DNA of 64,000 bases from Streptomyces pinistramenti (GTDB taxonomy: Bacteria > Actinomycetota > Actinomycetes > Streptomycetales > Streptomycetaceae), in contig NZ_JAJCXB010000024.1 in the NCBI RefSeq assembly GCF_020564935.1, positions 1 through 64,000 of the forward strand. The letters run 5' to 3'. Both the position numbers and the translations under genes were made by a program. The notes below the pieces were generated by a model that was given only the letters and a program-made list of their open reading frames with translations, did not search any database and was not told the DNA's origin. Shown one piece after another: positions 8,000 through 17,536 of this stretch (position 1 is its first letter; each line of letters starts with the position of its first letter).

Positions 8000-10215
8000 T
8001 TGTCGGCGTCGTCCTTCGTGTCGGCGTCGCCGTCCTCGCCCTCGATCACGGGGATCAGGGAGAGCTTGCCGCGCTGGTCGATCTCGGCGATCTCGACCTG
8101 GACCTTGGCGCCCACGCCGAGCACGTCCTCGACGTTCTCCACGCGCTTGCCGCCGGCCAGCTTGCGGATCTGCGAGATGTGCAGCAGGCCGTCCTTGCCC
8201 GGGAGCAGGGACACGAACGCACCGAAGGTGGTGGTCTTGACGACCGTGCCCAGGTAGCGCTCGCCGACCTCCGGCATGGTCGGGTTGGCGATGCCGTTGA
8301 TCGTGGCGCGGGCGGCCTCGGCGGCCGGGCCGTCGGCGGCACCGATGTAGATGGTGCCGTCGTCCTCGATCGTGATGTCGGCGCCGGTGTCCTCCTGGAT
8401 CTGGTTGATCATCTTGCCCTTGGGGCCGATGACCTCACCGATCTTGTCCACCGGGATCTTGACGGTGATGATCCGGGGGGCGTTCGGGGACATCTCGTCC
8501 GGGACGTCGATGGCCTCGTTCATGACGTCCAGGATGTGCAGACGCGCGTCACGGGCCTGCTTCAGCGCGGCGGCCAGGACCGAGGCGGGGATGCCGTCGA
8601 GCTTGGTGTCGAGCTGCAGCGCGGTCACGAACTGCTTGGTGCCGGCGACCTTGAAGTCCATGTCGCCGAAGGCGTCCTCCGCACCGAGGATGTCGGTGAG
8701 GGCGACGTAGTGGGTCTGGCCGTCGATCTCCTGGGAGATCAGGCCCATGGCGATGCCGGCGACCGGGGCCTTGAGGGGCACACCGGCGTTCAGCAGCGAC
8801 ATGGTGGAGGCGCAGACCGAGCCCATGGACGTCGAGCCGTTGGAGCCCAGCGCCTCGGAGACCTGGCGGATCGCGTAGGGGAACTCCTCGCGGGTCGGCA
8901 GCACCGGCACGATGGCGCGCTCGGCGAGCGCGCCGTGGCCGATCTCGCGGCGCTTGGGCGAGCCCACGCGGCCGGTCTCACCGACGGAGTACGGCGGGAA
9001 GTTGTAGTTGTGCATGTAGCGCTTGCGGGTCACCGGGGAAAGGGTGTCCAGCTGCTGCTCCATGCGGAGCATGTTGAGGGTGGTGACACCGAGGATCTGG
9101 GTCTCGCCACGCTCGAACAGCGCCGAGCCGTGCACGCGCGGGATGGCCTCGACCTCGGCGGCGAGCGTACGGATGTCCGTGACGCCACGGCCGTCGATGC
9201 GGACCTTGTCCTTGATGACGCGCTCGCGGACCAGCTTCTTGGTCAGCGCGCGGTAGGCACCGGAGATCTCCTTCTCGCGGCCCTCGAACTGCGGGAGCAG
9301 CTTGTCGGCGGCGATCTCCTTGATGCGGTCCAGCTCGGCTTCGCGCTCCTGCTTGCCGGCGATGGTGAGCGCCTTGGCGAGCTCACCCTTGACGGCGGCG
9401 GTCAGCGCCTCCAGGACGTCGTCCTGGTAGTCGAGGAAGACCGGGAACTCACCGGTGGGCTTGGCGGCCTTGGCGGCGAGGTCCGACTGGGCCTTGCACA
9501 GCACCTTGATGAAGGGCTTGGCGGCTTCCAGACCGGCGGCGACGACCTCTTCGGTCGGGGCCTCGGCGCCGTCCTTGACCAGCTGAATGGTCTTCTCGGT
9601 GGCCTCGGCCTCGACCATCATGATCGCGACGTCGCCGTCCGGGAGGACACGGCCGGCGACGACCATGTCGAAGACCGCGTTCTCCAGCTCGGTGTGGGTC
9701 GGGAAGGCGACCCACTGGCCGTTGATCAGCGCGACACGGGTGCCGCCGATCGGGCCGGAGAAGGGCAGGCCGGCCAGCTGCGTGGAGCAGGAGGCGGCGT
9801 TGATGGCGACCACGTCGTAGAGGTGGTCGGGGTTGAGCGCCATGATCGTCTCGACGATCTGGATCTCGTTGCGCAGGCCCTTCTTGAAGGAGGGGCGCAG
9901 CGGCCGGTCGATCAGGCGGCAGGTGAGGATCGCGTCCTCGGAGGGCCGGCCTTCACGGCGGAAGAAGGAGCCGGGGATCTTGCCGGCTGCGTACATCCGC
10001 TCCTCGACGTCCACCGTGAGGGGGAAGAAGTCGAGCTGGTCCTTGGGCTTCTTCGAAGCGGACGTGGCCGACAGCACCATGGTGTCGTCGTCCAGGTACG
10101 CCACGGCGGAGCCGGCGGCCTGCTTGGCCAGGCGGCCCGTCTCGAAGCGGATGGTGCGGGTGCCGAAGGAGCCGTTGTCGATGACGGCTTCGGCGTAGTG
10201 GGTCTCGTTCTCCAC
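7996..10215 (-). CDS. pnp: Polynucleotide phosphorylase
   Basis: Phosphorolytic 3'-5' exoribonuclease and polymerase; the Streptomyces enzyme was also described as guanosine pentaphosphate synthetase. 739 residues: two RNase PH-like domains, an intervening all-helical domain, a KH domain (IGPKGKMINQIQEDTGADI) and a C-terminal S1 domain (GERYLGTVVKTTTFGAFVSL). The GTG at 10213-10215 gives the family start MENETHYAEAVIDNG; the preceding TTG (10216-10218) is an alternative. GAGGAG lies upstream. rpsO is upstream with a hairpin between them. Confidence 0.96.
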   Translation of the reverse strand: MENETHYAEAVIDNGSFGTRTIRFETGRLAKQAAGSAVAYLDDDTMVLSATSASKKPKDQLDFFPLTVDVEERMYAAGKIPGSFFRREGRPSEDAILTCRLIDRPLRPSFKKGLRNEIQIVETIMALNPDHLYDVVAINAASCSTQLAGLPFSGPIGGTRVALINGQWVAFPTHTELENAVFDMVVAGRVLPDGDVAIMMVEAEATEKTIQLVKDGAEAPTEEVVAAGLEAAKPFIKVLCKAQSDLAAKAAKPTGEFPVFLDYQDDVLEALTAAVKGELAKALTIAGKQEREAELDRIKEIAADKLLPQFEGREKEISGAYRALTKKLVRERVIKDKVRIDGRGVTDIRTLAAEVEAIPRVHGSALFERGETQILGVTTLNMLRMEQQLDTLSPVTRKRYMHNYNFPPYSVGETGRVGSPKRREIGHGALAERAIVPVLPTREEFPYAIRQVSEALGSNGSTSMGSVCASTMSLLNAGVPLKAPVAGIAMGLISQEIDGQTHYVALTDILGAEDAFGDMDFKVAGTKQFVTALQLDTKLDGIPASVLAAALKQARDARLHILDVMNEAIDVPDEMSPNAPRIITVKIPVDKIGEVIGPKGKMINQIQEDTGADITIEDDGTIYIGAADGPAAEAARATINGIANPTMPEVGERYLGTVVKTTTFGAFVSLLPGKDGLLHISQIRKLAGGKRVENVEDVLGVGAKVQVEIAEIDQRGKLSLIPVIEGEDGDADTKDDADK

Positions 10216-10465
10216 CAAGAAAATCTCCTCGTCAGCGTCCGCTGCCCGTGTGGCAGGGGACCTTCGTCGACGGAGCGCCGGTGCGGGCCGGTCTTCGATC
10301 GAAGCTCCCGGAATGCTGTCGCACGGTTTCCCGTGGGCATCCGGGGGCCACTACCGAGGACCGGCGGCCAGGGGGCGCTCCACCTCGTTCGCTTTTGCGT
10401 TGTGAAACCAGACTACAAAGCTTCCGTCGACCTCGCGGTGACGTCAGCGTCCGGTGCATACGGCA

Positions 10466-10499
10466 AAGGGAGCGGCCCCCCGGTGGGAACCGCTCCCTT
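10466..10499 (-). terminator. rpsO-pnp intergenic hairpin
   Basis: Arms AAGGGAGCGG (10466-10475) and CCGCTCCCTT (10490-10499) pair exactly, just after the rpsO stop. In Streptomyces coelicolor an equivalent rpsO-pnp stem-loop attenuates transcription and is cut by RNase III; that role is inferred here from position. Confidence 0.75.
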
Positions 10500-10508
10500 C
10501 ACGGCGTC

Positions 10509-10796
10509 TTACTTGGCGCCCGCCGCGCCGCGGCGGATGCCGAGACGCTCGACCAGCGCACGGAAGCGCGTGATGTCCTTCTTCGCCAGGTACTGCAGCA
10601 GGCGGCGGCGCTGGCCGACCAGCAGCAGCAGACCACGGCGGGAGTGGTGGTCGTGCTTGTGGGTCTTGAGGTGCTCGGTCAGGTCCGAGATGCGGCGGGA
10701 AAGCATCGCCACCTGGACCTCGGGGGAACCGGTGTCACCTTCCTTGGTGGCGAACTCGGCCATGATCTGCTTCTTCGTAGCGGCGTCGAGCGACAC
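10509..10796 (-). CDS. rpsO: 30S ribosomal protein S15
   Basis: 95 residues, normal length for S15. It begins MSLDAATKKQIMAEFATKEGDTGSPEVQ and contains the conserved rRNA-binding segment around LTEHLKTHKHDHHSRRGLLLLVGQRRRLL. The GTG start is preceded by GAGGAG. S15 binds 16S rRNA early in 30S assembly. It is followed by pnp on the same strand, the usual bacterial arrangement. Confidence 0.97.
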   Translation of the reverse strand: MSLDAATKKQIMAEFATKEGDTGSPEVQVAMLSRRISDLTEHLKTHKHDHHSRRGLLLLVGQRRRLLQYLAKKDITRFRALVERLGIRRGAAGAK

Positions 10797-10897
10797 GCGG
10801 TACTCCTCGGTGTGTGTACGGCCCGTGAGCGCCCCTGGATTTGCTTCACAGGGAATCTTGGTGACTCAACAGGACCGTCACACAGCGTACCAGCTGG

Positions 10898-10933
10898 CGA
10901 CGGCCCCCCGATCGGGTGATCGGGGGGCCGTCG
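10898..10933 (-). terminator. Perfect 16-bp hairpin, terminator of eccD
   Basis: Arms 10898-10913 and 10918-10933 are exact inverted repeats with a GGGT loop. It lies immediately downstream of the eccD stop and upstream of rpsO. Confidence 0.85.
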
Positions 10934-10949
10934 GCAGGGGTGCGGGGCG

Positions 10950-12416
10950 CTAGTTTCCGGTCAGGCCGCGCACCGTGGCGTAGACGTCAAGCACCGCCAG
11001 GCACAGCGGCACCAGGGACAGCAGGACCAGGCCGTCGAAGATGTCGAAGATGCGGCCCCAGAAGGGGGTGACGCCCTTGCGCGGGACGATCAGGCCCACG
11101 CCGACGAGCAGGGCGGCGCCGGCCGCGATGCTGCTGGAGAACCAGACGGTGCGGATGTTGAGCGGCCCTGAGTCGCCGTAGCGGGCCAGCTCGACGAGGG
11201 CGTCGACCGGCGGGTGCAGGGCGACGCCCAGGACGAGCAGCACGACGGTGAGGATGCCGGCGACGGTCAGGCAGGCGACCTGCGCGGTGTAGTCGAAGAG
11301 CCGGGCGCGGAGCATGATCGTGATGCCCGCGGCCAGCGCCATCAGCTGGGCCCAGCTGTTGTCGGAGAAGCCCAGGACCACACCGGCCGAGCCGACGACC
11401 AGGGCGGAGCAGCCCGCGACGAGGCCGAGCAGCAGCTCGTGGCCGCGGCGGGCCTGGTTGCCGATCTTGACGAAGTCGACCGACTCGCTCTCGGGGCGGT
11501 CGCCCTCGTAGGAGCCCTTGGCGATCTGGTCGGGCGACTTGTAGCCGATGGGCAGCCGGGCGAAGCGTGCGGAGAGTCCGGGGAGCCAGGCGACCAGGGC
11601 GATGGCGACGGCGGCGGTGACCGCGGCGACCTCGATGGGGGCGGCATCGGTGAGGATCGCGGCGAAGACCGCGAGGGTGCCGATGGCCGACAGGAAGGCC
11701 GCGGCCACGAACGGTGCGTCACCGCGCGGCAGCAGCACGACCAGCAGGACCGAGGCGATCAGTACGGTCACGCAGCCGACGAGGAGGTGCAGCCGGCCGG
11801 GGCCTGAGCCGGCCTCGACCGGGAAGATGCCGGAGCCGGCGAGCAGCAGGTGCGGCAGCGAGGCGAGGCCCAGCGCGATGGAGGAGCCGTGGTCGTCGTA
11901 GACGCGGGCGCGGACGCCGGCGACCGCGACCAGGACGATGCCGACGACGCCGGCGATGATGCCGGGCAGGCGGTGCATGTCGCGGTCGACCGGGTTCGAG
12001 AACCAGAGCGCGAAGGCCATCATGACGAGCAGCAGCACGCCGGCGGTGAGGCCGACGTAGTGCATGAGGTCGTCGCTCCAGCGGTTGCGGTTCTGCTTGA
12101 CCGCGGAGGCGACGGCGTCGGACACGTCATCGAAGACCGGCAGCGGCAGCGACTCGGCGAACGGCTTCAGCAGGAGGAGGTCGCCGTCCAGGATCTGCTG
12201 CTGCGCGAGCGACTGGCCGGCGTCGAGTACCGTGCCGTCGCGGCGCACGAGGTGGTAGCCGGTCGGGGCGCCCTCCGCCTGGGACTGACCGGAGAGTCGC
12301 AGGATCTCCGGATAGATGTCGACGAGTGCGACGTCCTCGGGCAGTGCCACATCGATCCGTGCGTCCGGCGCGGCGACTGTGACCCGGCAGAAGCCGGTGC
12401 CTGTGGTCGTGCTCAC
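10950..12416 (-). CDS. eccD: Type VII secretion integral membrane protein EccD
   Basis: 488 residues. The N-terminal ~85 residues form a ubiquitin-like (YukD-type) domain (CRVTVAAPDARIDVALPEDV and following). After a linker come about eleven hydrophobic helices from residue ~120 to the end, the EccD layout. EccD lines the inner-membrane pore of the ESX complex with EccB, EccC and EccE. It starts at GTG with a GGGGGAA binding site and is divergent from eccC across a 277-base regulatory region, so the two may share control. Confidence 0.93.
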   Translation of the reverse strand: MSTTTGTGFCRVTVAAPDARIDVALPEDVALVDIYPEILRLSGQSQAEGAPTGYHLVRRDGTVLDAGQSLAQQQILDGDLLLLKPFAESLPLPVFDDVSDAVASAVKQNRNRWSDDLMHYVGLTAGVLLLVMMAFALWFSNPVDRDMHRLPGIIAGVVGIVLVAVAGVRARVYDDHGSSIALGLASLPHLLLAGSGIFPVEAGSGPGRLHLLVGCVTVLIASVLLVVLLPRGDAPFVAAAFLSAIGTLAVFAAILTDAAPIEVAAVTAAVAIALVAWLPGLSARFARLPIGYKSPDQIAKGSYEGDRPESESVDFVKIGNQARRGHELLLGLVAGCSALVVGSAGVVLGFSDNSWAQLMALAAGITIMLRARLFDYTAQVACLTVAGILTVVLLVLGVALHPPVDALVELARYGDSGPLNIRTVWFSSSIAAGAALLVGVGLIVPRKGVTPFWGRIFDIFDGLVLLSLVPLCLAVLDVYATVRGLTGN

Positions 12417-12460
12417 CTGGCGGTTCCCCCTATCCGTTGGGCGGTTTGTCGCGGGCGTGG

Positions 12461-12482
12461 CGTATATATGGAGGCATATACG
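12461..12482. promoter_or_regulatory. AT-rich inverted repeat in the eccD/eccC divergent region
   Basis: CGTATAT (12461-12467) and ATATACG (12476-12482) form an exact inverted repeat around eight bases (ATGGAGGC). This A/T-rich palindrome stands out in very GC-rich DNA between divergent eccD and eccC. It is a candidate operator or promoter element; no regulator is identified. Confidence 0.5.
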
Positions 12483-12693
12483 GAGACGCTTTCGAGCCCG
12501 TTTTCATGGCGTCGCGACACGCTCGCGGGGCGTCAGCGTACCGTCCGATTCGGCGCTCGCCCCACACAGCCCGGAACTTGACGCTTAACAGTAGGATCAA
12601 CGCCTGCGTCGGGCCAAGGACTTGGCTCGGGGGACCGTCGAATCCAACGGGGGCGGTCCGAGACTGCGAGATGCATGAAGGACTGATGCCTCG

Positions 12694-15600
12694 GTGAGCG
12701 TTGTCATCGTCAAGCGCCCGCCCCGCGCGCTGCCACCTGAAGTCGCCGGTGAGGAGGTGACGCTGGAGGCGCCTCCTGAACTTCCCCGGGAAGGGGAGCA
12801 GGAGAACATCTTGATGATGTTCATGCCCATGATGGGTATGGGGTCGTCCGCCGCTTTTCTCTTTATGGGCGGCCAGCCGTTCATGAAGATCATGGGCGGT
12901 GTCATGGTGGTTTCCACCCTGGCCATGGCGATCGTACAGATCGTCAAAGCCCGGCAGGGACCGTCCGGGCAAATGCTGCAGGAGCGCCAGGATTACCTCA
13001 AGTACCTTTCGCAGAAGCGGAAAGAGGTACGGCGCACCGCCCGTAAGCAGCGGGACGCGCAGCTGTTCACGCATCCCGATCCGGGTCAGTTGTGGTCCGT
13101 CGTGGCGGAGGGCAAGCGGGTCTGGGAACGCCGGGCGAGCGACCCGGACTTCGCGCAGGTGCGCCTGGGGCTCGGTCCGCAGCAGCTGGCCACTCCGCTG
13201 AAGGCTCCGGAGACCGCGCCGGTCGACGAGCTGGAGCCGCTGACCGCGCACGCGATGAAGGAATTCCTCGACAAGCACGGGCACTTGGAGAATCTGCCGC
13301 TGGCGGTCTCGCTGCGCGCCTTCTACCACCTGACCGTCTCCGGTGACCCGGACACGGTCTACGCCAGTTCCCGCGCGCTGGTCTCCCAGCTGTGCACGCT
13401 GCACTCCCCCGAGGACCTGGTGGTGGCGGTCGTCGCCTCGCCGGGTGCGCAGGCGGAGTGGGAGTGGACGAAGTGGCTGCCGCACGTCCAGGACAAGACC
13501 GTGGACGGTGCGGGCACCCGTCGTCTGGTCGTCGGCGACCTCGGCGAGATCGAGGAGATGCTGGCCGACGAGCTGGACGGCCGCGGGCGCTTCAACCCGC
13601 AGGGCACTCCGGTGACCGACACCCCGCACGTGGTGATCGTGCTGGACGCCGGTGACGTACCGATGGACTCGGTCATCGCCGGCGCCGAAGGGCTCCAGGG
13701 CGTCACGATCATCGAGGTCGTGCCGGGTGACCTGGACGAGATCCGCGGTGGTCTCGCGGTCCAGGTGTGGCCGGGCAAGCTGGTGCTGGAGTCGGCCAGC
13801 GGCGCGGTCTACGAGGGCGTCTGCGACACCCTGTCGATCCCCGAGGCGGAGGCGCTGGCCCGTCAGCTGGCCCCGCTGCGGGCCGGTTCGGGCGCGGACG
13901 GCGAGGAACCGCTGCTGTCCAACCTGGACTTCACCGACCTGATGAACATCGGCGACGCCGGTTCCGTCGATGTGCAGCGCACGTGGCGGCCGCGGACGCT
14001 GCACGAGCGCCTGCGGGTGCCGATCGGTGTCGACAAGGACGGCCAGCCCGTCATGCTCGACATCAAGGAAGCCTCGCAGGAGGGCATGGGCCCGCACGGT
14101 CTGTGTGTCGGTGCGACCGGTTCGGGTAAGTCCGAAGTGCTGCGCACCCTGGTGCTGGCGCTGGCGGTCACCCACTCGTCCGAGACGCTGAACTTCATCC
14201 TCGCGGACTTCAAGGGTGGCGCGACCTTCACCGGTATGTCGGAGATGCCGCACGTCGCGGCGGTCATCACCAACCTCGGTGAGGACGTCAGCCTGATCGA
14301 CCGCATGCGTGACTCGATCACCGGTGAACTCCAGCGCCGCCAGGAGCTGCTGCGCTCGGCGGGCAACTACGCCAACATCACCGACTACGAGAAGGCGCGT
14401 GCCGCGGGTGCGCCGCTGGACCCGCTGCCGTCGCTGGTGATGGTGCTCGACGAGTTCTCCGAGCTGCTGACCGCCAAGCCCGACTTCATCGAGATGTTCA
14501 TCCAGATCGGCCGCATCGGCCGGTCGATGGGTGTGCACATGCTGCTCGCCTCGCAGCGTCTGGAAGAGGGCAAGCTGCGCGGCCTGGACACCTTCCTTTC
14601 CTACCGTCTGGGTCTGCGCACCTTCTCCGCCGCCGAGTCGCGCACCGCGATCGGTGTGCCGGACGCGTACCACCTGCCGAACGTGCCCGGTTCCGGCATC
14701 CTCAAGTACGACACCGAGACGATGGTGCAGTTCAAGGCCGCGTACGTGTCCGGGCCTTACCACGGCCCGGGTGGCGGCGGTGGCGGCGGTGGCAGCCGGA
14801 CGAACCGGATGCCGGTGCCGTTCACCGCGGCCCCGGTCGTCGAGCAGATCATCGAGGACCCGACTCCGGTGGAGCCGGAGGCCCCGCAGCAGGACGACGC
14901 GCTGGCCGACACCGTGCTGGACGTCATCGTGCAGCGGATGCAGGGCCAGGGCCCGCCGGCCCACCAGGTGTGGCTGCCCCCGCTGGAGGAGTCGCCGACG
15001 GTCAACCAGCTGCTGCCCGCGCTGGCCACCACGCCGGAACGCGGCGTGCACGCGCCGGAGTACACGGCGCTGGGCAAGCTCGTCGTGCCGGTCGCGCTGG
15101 TGGACAAGCCGTTCGAGCAGCGGCGTGACGTGATGTACCTGGACTTCTCCGCCGGTGCCGGTCACGGCCTGGTCGTCGGTGGTCCGCAGTCCGGCAAGTC
15201 CACGCTGATCCGGTCCACCATCGCGGCGTTCGCGCTCACCCACACGCCGGTCGAGGTGCAGTTCTACTGCCTGGACTTCGGCGGCGGCGGCATGCTCGCC
15301 ATGGAGGGCCTGCCGCATGTCGGCGGCGTCGCCTCGCGGCTGGACGCGGAGAAGGTCCGCCGTACGGTCGCCGAGGTCGTCGGCATCCTCAACGAGCGTG
15401 AGGAGTTCTTCCGGCAGAACAACATCGACTCCATCGCGACCTACCGCCAGCGGCGGAACGCGGGCGCCTTCCCCGACCAGAAGTGGGGCGACGTCTTCCT
15501 CATCATCGACGGATGGGGGACGTTCAAGACCGACTACGAGCAGCTCGACCCGGTGATCCTGGACATCGCCGGACGGGGTCTCGGTTTCGGCATCCACCTC

Positions 15601-16650
15601 ATCATCGGCGGCTCGCGCTACACCGAGGTCAGGCCCGCACTGCGCGACCAGCTCCTCAACCGCGTCGAGCTGCGCCTTGGTGACCCGATGGAGTCGGAGT
15701 TCGACCGCAAGCGCGCGGAGAACGTCCCGATGGGCAAGCCGGGCCGCGGCCTGTCCCCGGAGAAGCTGGACTACCTCGCCGCGCTGCCGCGCCTCGACAA
15801 CGACAGCAACCCGGAGACGCTCAGCGACGGCATGGCGAACCTGGTGCAGACGGTCAAGGAGCACTGGACGGGCGAACCGGCCCCGAAGGTGCGGATGCTG
15901 CCGACGATGCTGTACGCGAACGAACTGCCCAAGGGCGGCGACTTCCCGGAGCACGGCGTCGCGATCGGCGTCGACGAGACCACGCTCTCACCGGCCTTCA
16001 TCGACTTCGAGACCGACCCGCTCCTGGTCATCTACGGCGAGAGCGAGTCCGGCAAGTCGTCGCTGCTGCGCCTGCTGACCAAGCAGATCGCCGAGCGGTA
16101 CCCGTCGGACAAGGCGCTGATGGTGGTCTCCGACTACCGTCGCGCGCTGCTCGGCGAGGTGCCGGAGAGCCACCTGTACAAGTACTGCGCCGCGGGGCCG
16201 CAGTTGCAGGAGGTCATCACCGGACTCGCAGGTTCGCTGGGCCGCCGCATGCCGGGCCCGGACGTCACGCCGGAGCAGCTGCGCAACCGCAGCTGGTACG
16301 ACCTGCCGGACGCGTTCGTGATCGTGGACGACTACGACCTGGTGGCGACGAGCAGCGGCAACCCGCTGCAACCGCTCCTGGAGTACCTGCCGTTCGCCCG
16401 TGATCTCGGTCTGCGTCTGATCCTGGCGCGCAGCTCGTCGGGTGCCGGACGGTCCTCGTTCGAGCCGGTCATGCAGCGCACCAAGGAACTGGGTGCGCAG
16501 GGTCTGATCCTGTCCGCCGACCCGGGTGAGGGCCCGCTGATGGGCAACATCAAGGGCCAGAGCCTCACACCTGGACGAGGCACGTTCGTCACGCGCAAGC
16601 GCGGCGCGCAGCTGGTCCAGACGGGCTGGCTGCCGGCCAACAGCCGCTGA
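12694..16650 (+). CDS. eccC: Type VII secretion ATPase EccC (EccCa-EccCb fusion)
   Basis: FtsK/SpoIIIE-type motor that recognises and drives ESX substrates. 1318 residues. An N-terminal Met-rich transmembrane pair lies around residues 35-80. Three P-loop domains follow, with Walker A lysines at about residue 479 (GATGSGKSE), 835 (GPQSGKST) and 1121 (GESESGKSS). The matching Walker B regions read LVMVLDEFSELL, VFLIIDGWGTF and AFVIVDDYDLVA. The second domain lacks the DE pair, as is usual for the degenerate central ATPase of this family. The GTG start has GAAGGA upstream. It is a single-chain EccC, not split into Ca and Cb. Confidence 0.96.
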   Translation: MSVVIVKRPPRALPPEVAGEEVTLEAPPELPREGEQENILMMFMPMMGMGSSAAFLFMGGQPFMKIMGGVMVVSTLAMAIVQIVKARQGPSGQMLQERQDYLKYLSQKRKEVRRTARKQRDAQLFTHPDPGQLWSVVAEGKRVWERRASDPDFAQVRLGLGPQQLATPLKAPETAPVDELEPLTAHAMKEFLDKHGHLENLPLAVSLRAFYHLTVSGDPDTVYASSRALVSQLCTLHSPEDLVVAVVASPGAQAEWEWTKWLPHVQDKTVDGAGTRRLVVGDLGEIEEMLADELDGRGRFNPQGTPVTDTPHVVIVLDAGDVPMDSVIAGAEGLQGVTIIEVVPGDLDEIRGGLAVQVWPGKLVLESASGAVYEGVCDTLSIPEAEALARQLAPLRAGSGADGEEPLLSNLDFTDLMNIGDAGSVDVQRTWRPRTLHERLRVPIGVDKDGQPVMLDIKEASQEGMGPHGLCVGATGSGKSEVLRTLVLALAVTHSSETLNFILADFKGGATFTGMSEMPHVAAVITNLGEDVSLIDRMRDSITGELQRRQELLRSAGNYANITDYEKARAAGAPLDPLPSLVMVLDEFSELLTAKPDFIEMFIQIGRIGRSMGVHMLLASQRLEEGKLRGLDTFLSYRLGLRTFSAAESRTAIGVPDAYHLPNVPGSGILKYDTETMVQFKAAYVSGPYHGPGGGGGGGGSRTNRMPVPFTAAPVVEQIIEDPTPVEPEAPQQDDALADTVLDVIVQRMQGQGPPAHQVWLPPLEESPTVNQLLPALATTPERGVHAPEYTALGKLVVPVALVDKPFEQRRDVMYLDFSAGAGHGLVVGGPQSGKSTLIRSTIAAFALTHTPVEVQFYCLDFGGGGMLAMEGLPHVGGVASRLDAEKVRRTVAEVVGILNEREEFFRQNNIDSIATYRQRRNAGAFPDQKWGDVFLIIDGWGTFKTDYEQLDPVILDIAGRGLGFGIHLIIGGSRYTEVRPALRDQLLNRVELRLGDPMESEFDRKRAENVPMGKPGRGLSPEKLDYLAALPRLDNDSNPETLSDGMANLVQTVKEHWTGEPAPKVRMLPTMLYANELPKGGDFPEHGVAIGVDETTLSPAFIDFETDPLLVIYGESESGKSSLLRLLTKQIAERYPSDKALMVVSDYRRALLGEVPESHLYKYCAAGPQLQEVITGLAGSLGRRMPGPDVTPEQLRNRSWYDLPDAFVIVDDYDLVATSSGNPLQPLLEYLPFARDLGLRLILARSSSGAGRSSFEPVMQRTKELGAQGLILSADPGEGPLMGNIKGQSLTPGRGTFVTRKRGAQLVQTGWLPANSR

Positions 16651-16670
16651 GGCGGCGGCAGTCGGTACGG

Positions 16671-16720
16671 ACGACGGCGGTGGGGTGTCCCTCTTCGGAG
16701 GGGCGCCCCACCGCCGTCGT
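16671..16720. terminator. Long hairpin with TTCG loop between convergent genes
   Basis: Outer arms ACGACGGCGGTGGGG (16671-16685) and CCCCACCGCCGTCGT (16706-16720) are exact, and pairing continues inward to CCCTC-TTCG-GAGGG. It separates eccC from the convergent minus-strand WXG gene and should work in both directions. Confidence 0.85.
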
Positions 16721-16750
16721 GCTGGGTGCTGCCGTACGCCGGCCGGGCCG

Positions 16751-17536
16751 TCAGCCGAAGGCGCCGTGCCGGCCGACGTCGGGTGCGGGCCGGCCGTCGG
16801 CCGTCGGTGCGGCGTCACCGGCCTGGCCGTCGGTGCGGGCCGTGCGGCCACCGGCTGTTCCGTCGGCGGCCTTGCTGCCCGCGGCCTTTCCGTCGGCGGT
16901 GACGGCTCCGGCTGCGCCGGCCGGCCCGGCCTTCGGGGCCTGCGGTTCGGCCGCGGTCGCCTCATCGCCCGTCCGTACGCCCTTGGCGATGCCCGCGCCG
17001 CCGCTCGGCCGCCGCTCGGCGACGGCGCCGGGCCCGAACGGGTCGGGCCCCGTCGGCGCGGCCGAGGTGGCCCATTCGCCCTTCGTGGGCGGCCGTTGGC
17101 CCTGCCCGCCGCCACCGCCGCCGCGCTTGCCGAACGCCCCGCCGAGGGAGTTGGCGAGCTGGCCGAGCGCCATGAATCCGTAGGCCATGTCCCGGCCGGA
17201 GGACTGCGCGCCGCCGGAGTTGTCCACCGGCGGGGCGCCGTCCCCGGTGTCGTCGTGGGACGCGCCGTCCTGTGCGGTACCGGCGGACGGGGCCGCCGCA
17301 GCGGTCTCCAGGTCCGCGGCGGCCAGGGTGAAGACCGGCAGCGATTCGTCCACCGACCGCTTCAGCCGGTGCCAGTCCGCCGCGAACGCCTCGCCCGCCG
17401 GGCCGTGCCAGTCGGCGGCGGCCGCGCTGCCGACGTGCCGGTCCAGTTCCCTGACCAGGCCGTCGAGATGGCTGCCCATGTCCCGCCAGCCGGCCGCCGC
17501 TTCGTACAGCGCCTCCGGGTTACGCCGCTTTGTCAC
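16751..17536 (-). CDS. WXG100-like ESX protein with Ala/Gly-rich tail
   Basis: 261 residues. The N-terminal ~100 residues look like a helical-hairpin WXG protein: the turn motif reads ADWHGPAGEAFAADWHRL near residue 45, with predicted helices on both sides. The remaining ~160 residues are Ala/Gly/Asp/Pro-rich and probably disordered (GGGGGGQGQRPPTKGEWATS). The GTG start overlaps the stop of the upstream 102-residue gene (GTGA, 17533-17536), indicating a two-gene operon typical of paired ESX substrates. Secreted target or partner is the likely role. Confidence 0.75.
   Translation of the reverse strand: MTKRRNPEALYEAAAGWRDMGSHLDGLVRELDRHVGSAAAADWHGPAGEAFAADWHRLKRSVDESLPVFTLAAADLETAAAAPSAGTAQDGASHDDTGDGAPPVDNSGGAQSSGRDMAYGFMALGQLANSLGGAFGKRGGGGGGQGQRPPTKGEWATSAAPTGPDPFGPGAVAERRPSGGAGIAKGVRTGDEATAAEPQAPKAGPAGAAGAVTADGKAAGSKAADGTAGGRTARTDGQAGDAAPTADGRPAPDVGRHGAFG

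Noticed and set aside
8179..10953. 924-codon plus-strand open frame over pnp and rpsO
   Set aside because: Antisense shadow of two certain housekeeping genes; Gly/Asp/Val/Leu-rich with no recognisable domain.
12573..12597. GGAACTT followed by a possible extracytoplasmic-sigma -10 before eccC
   Set aside because: The downstream element does not match the expected GTT/TCTRA at the right spacing, and TTGACG to TAGGAT is only eight bases apart.
12430..15954. 1174-codon minus-strand open frame across eccC
   Set aside because: It is antisense to the unmistakable EccC gene, Arg/His/Leu-rich and motif-free. It arises from strong third-position GC bias.
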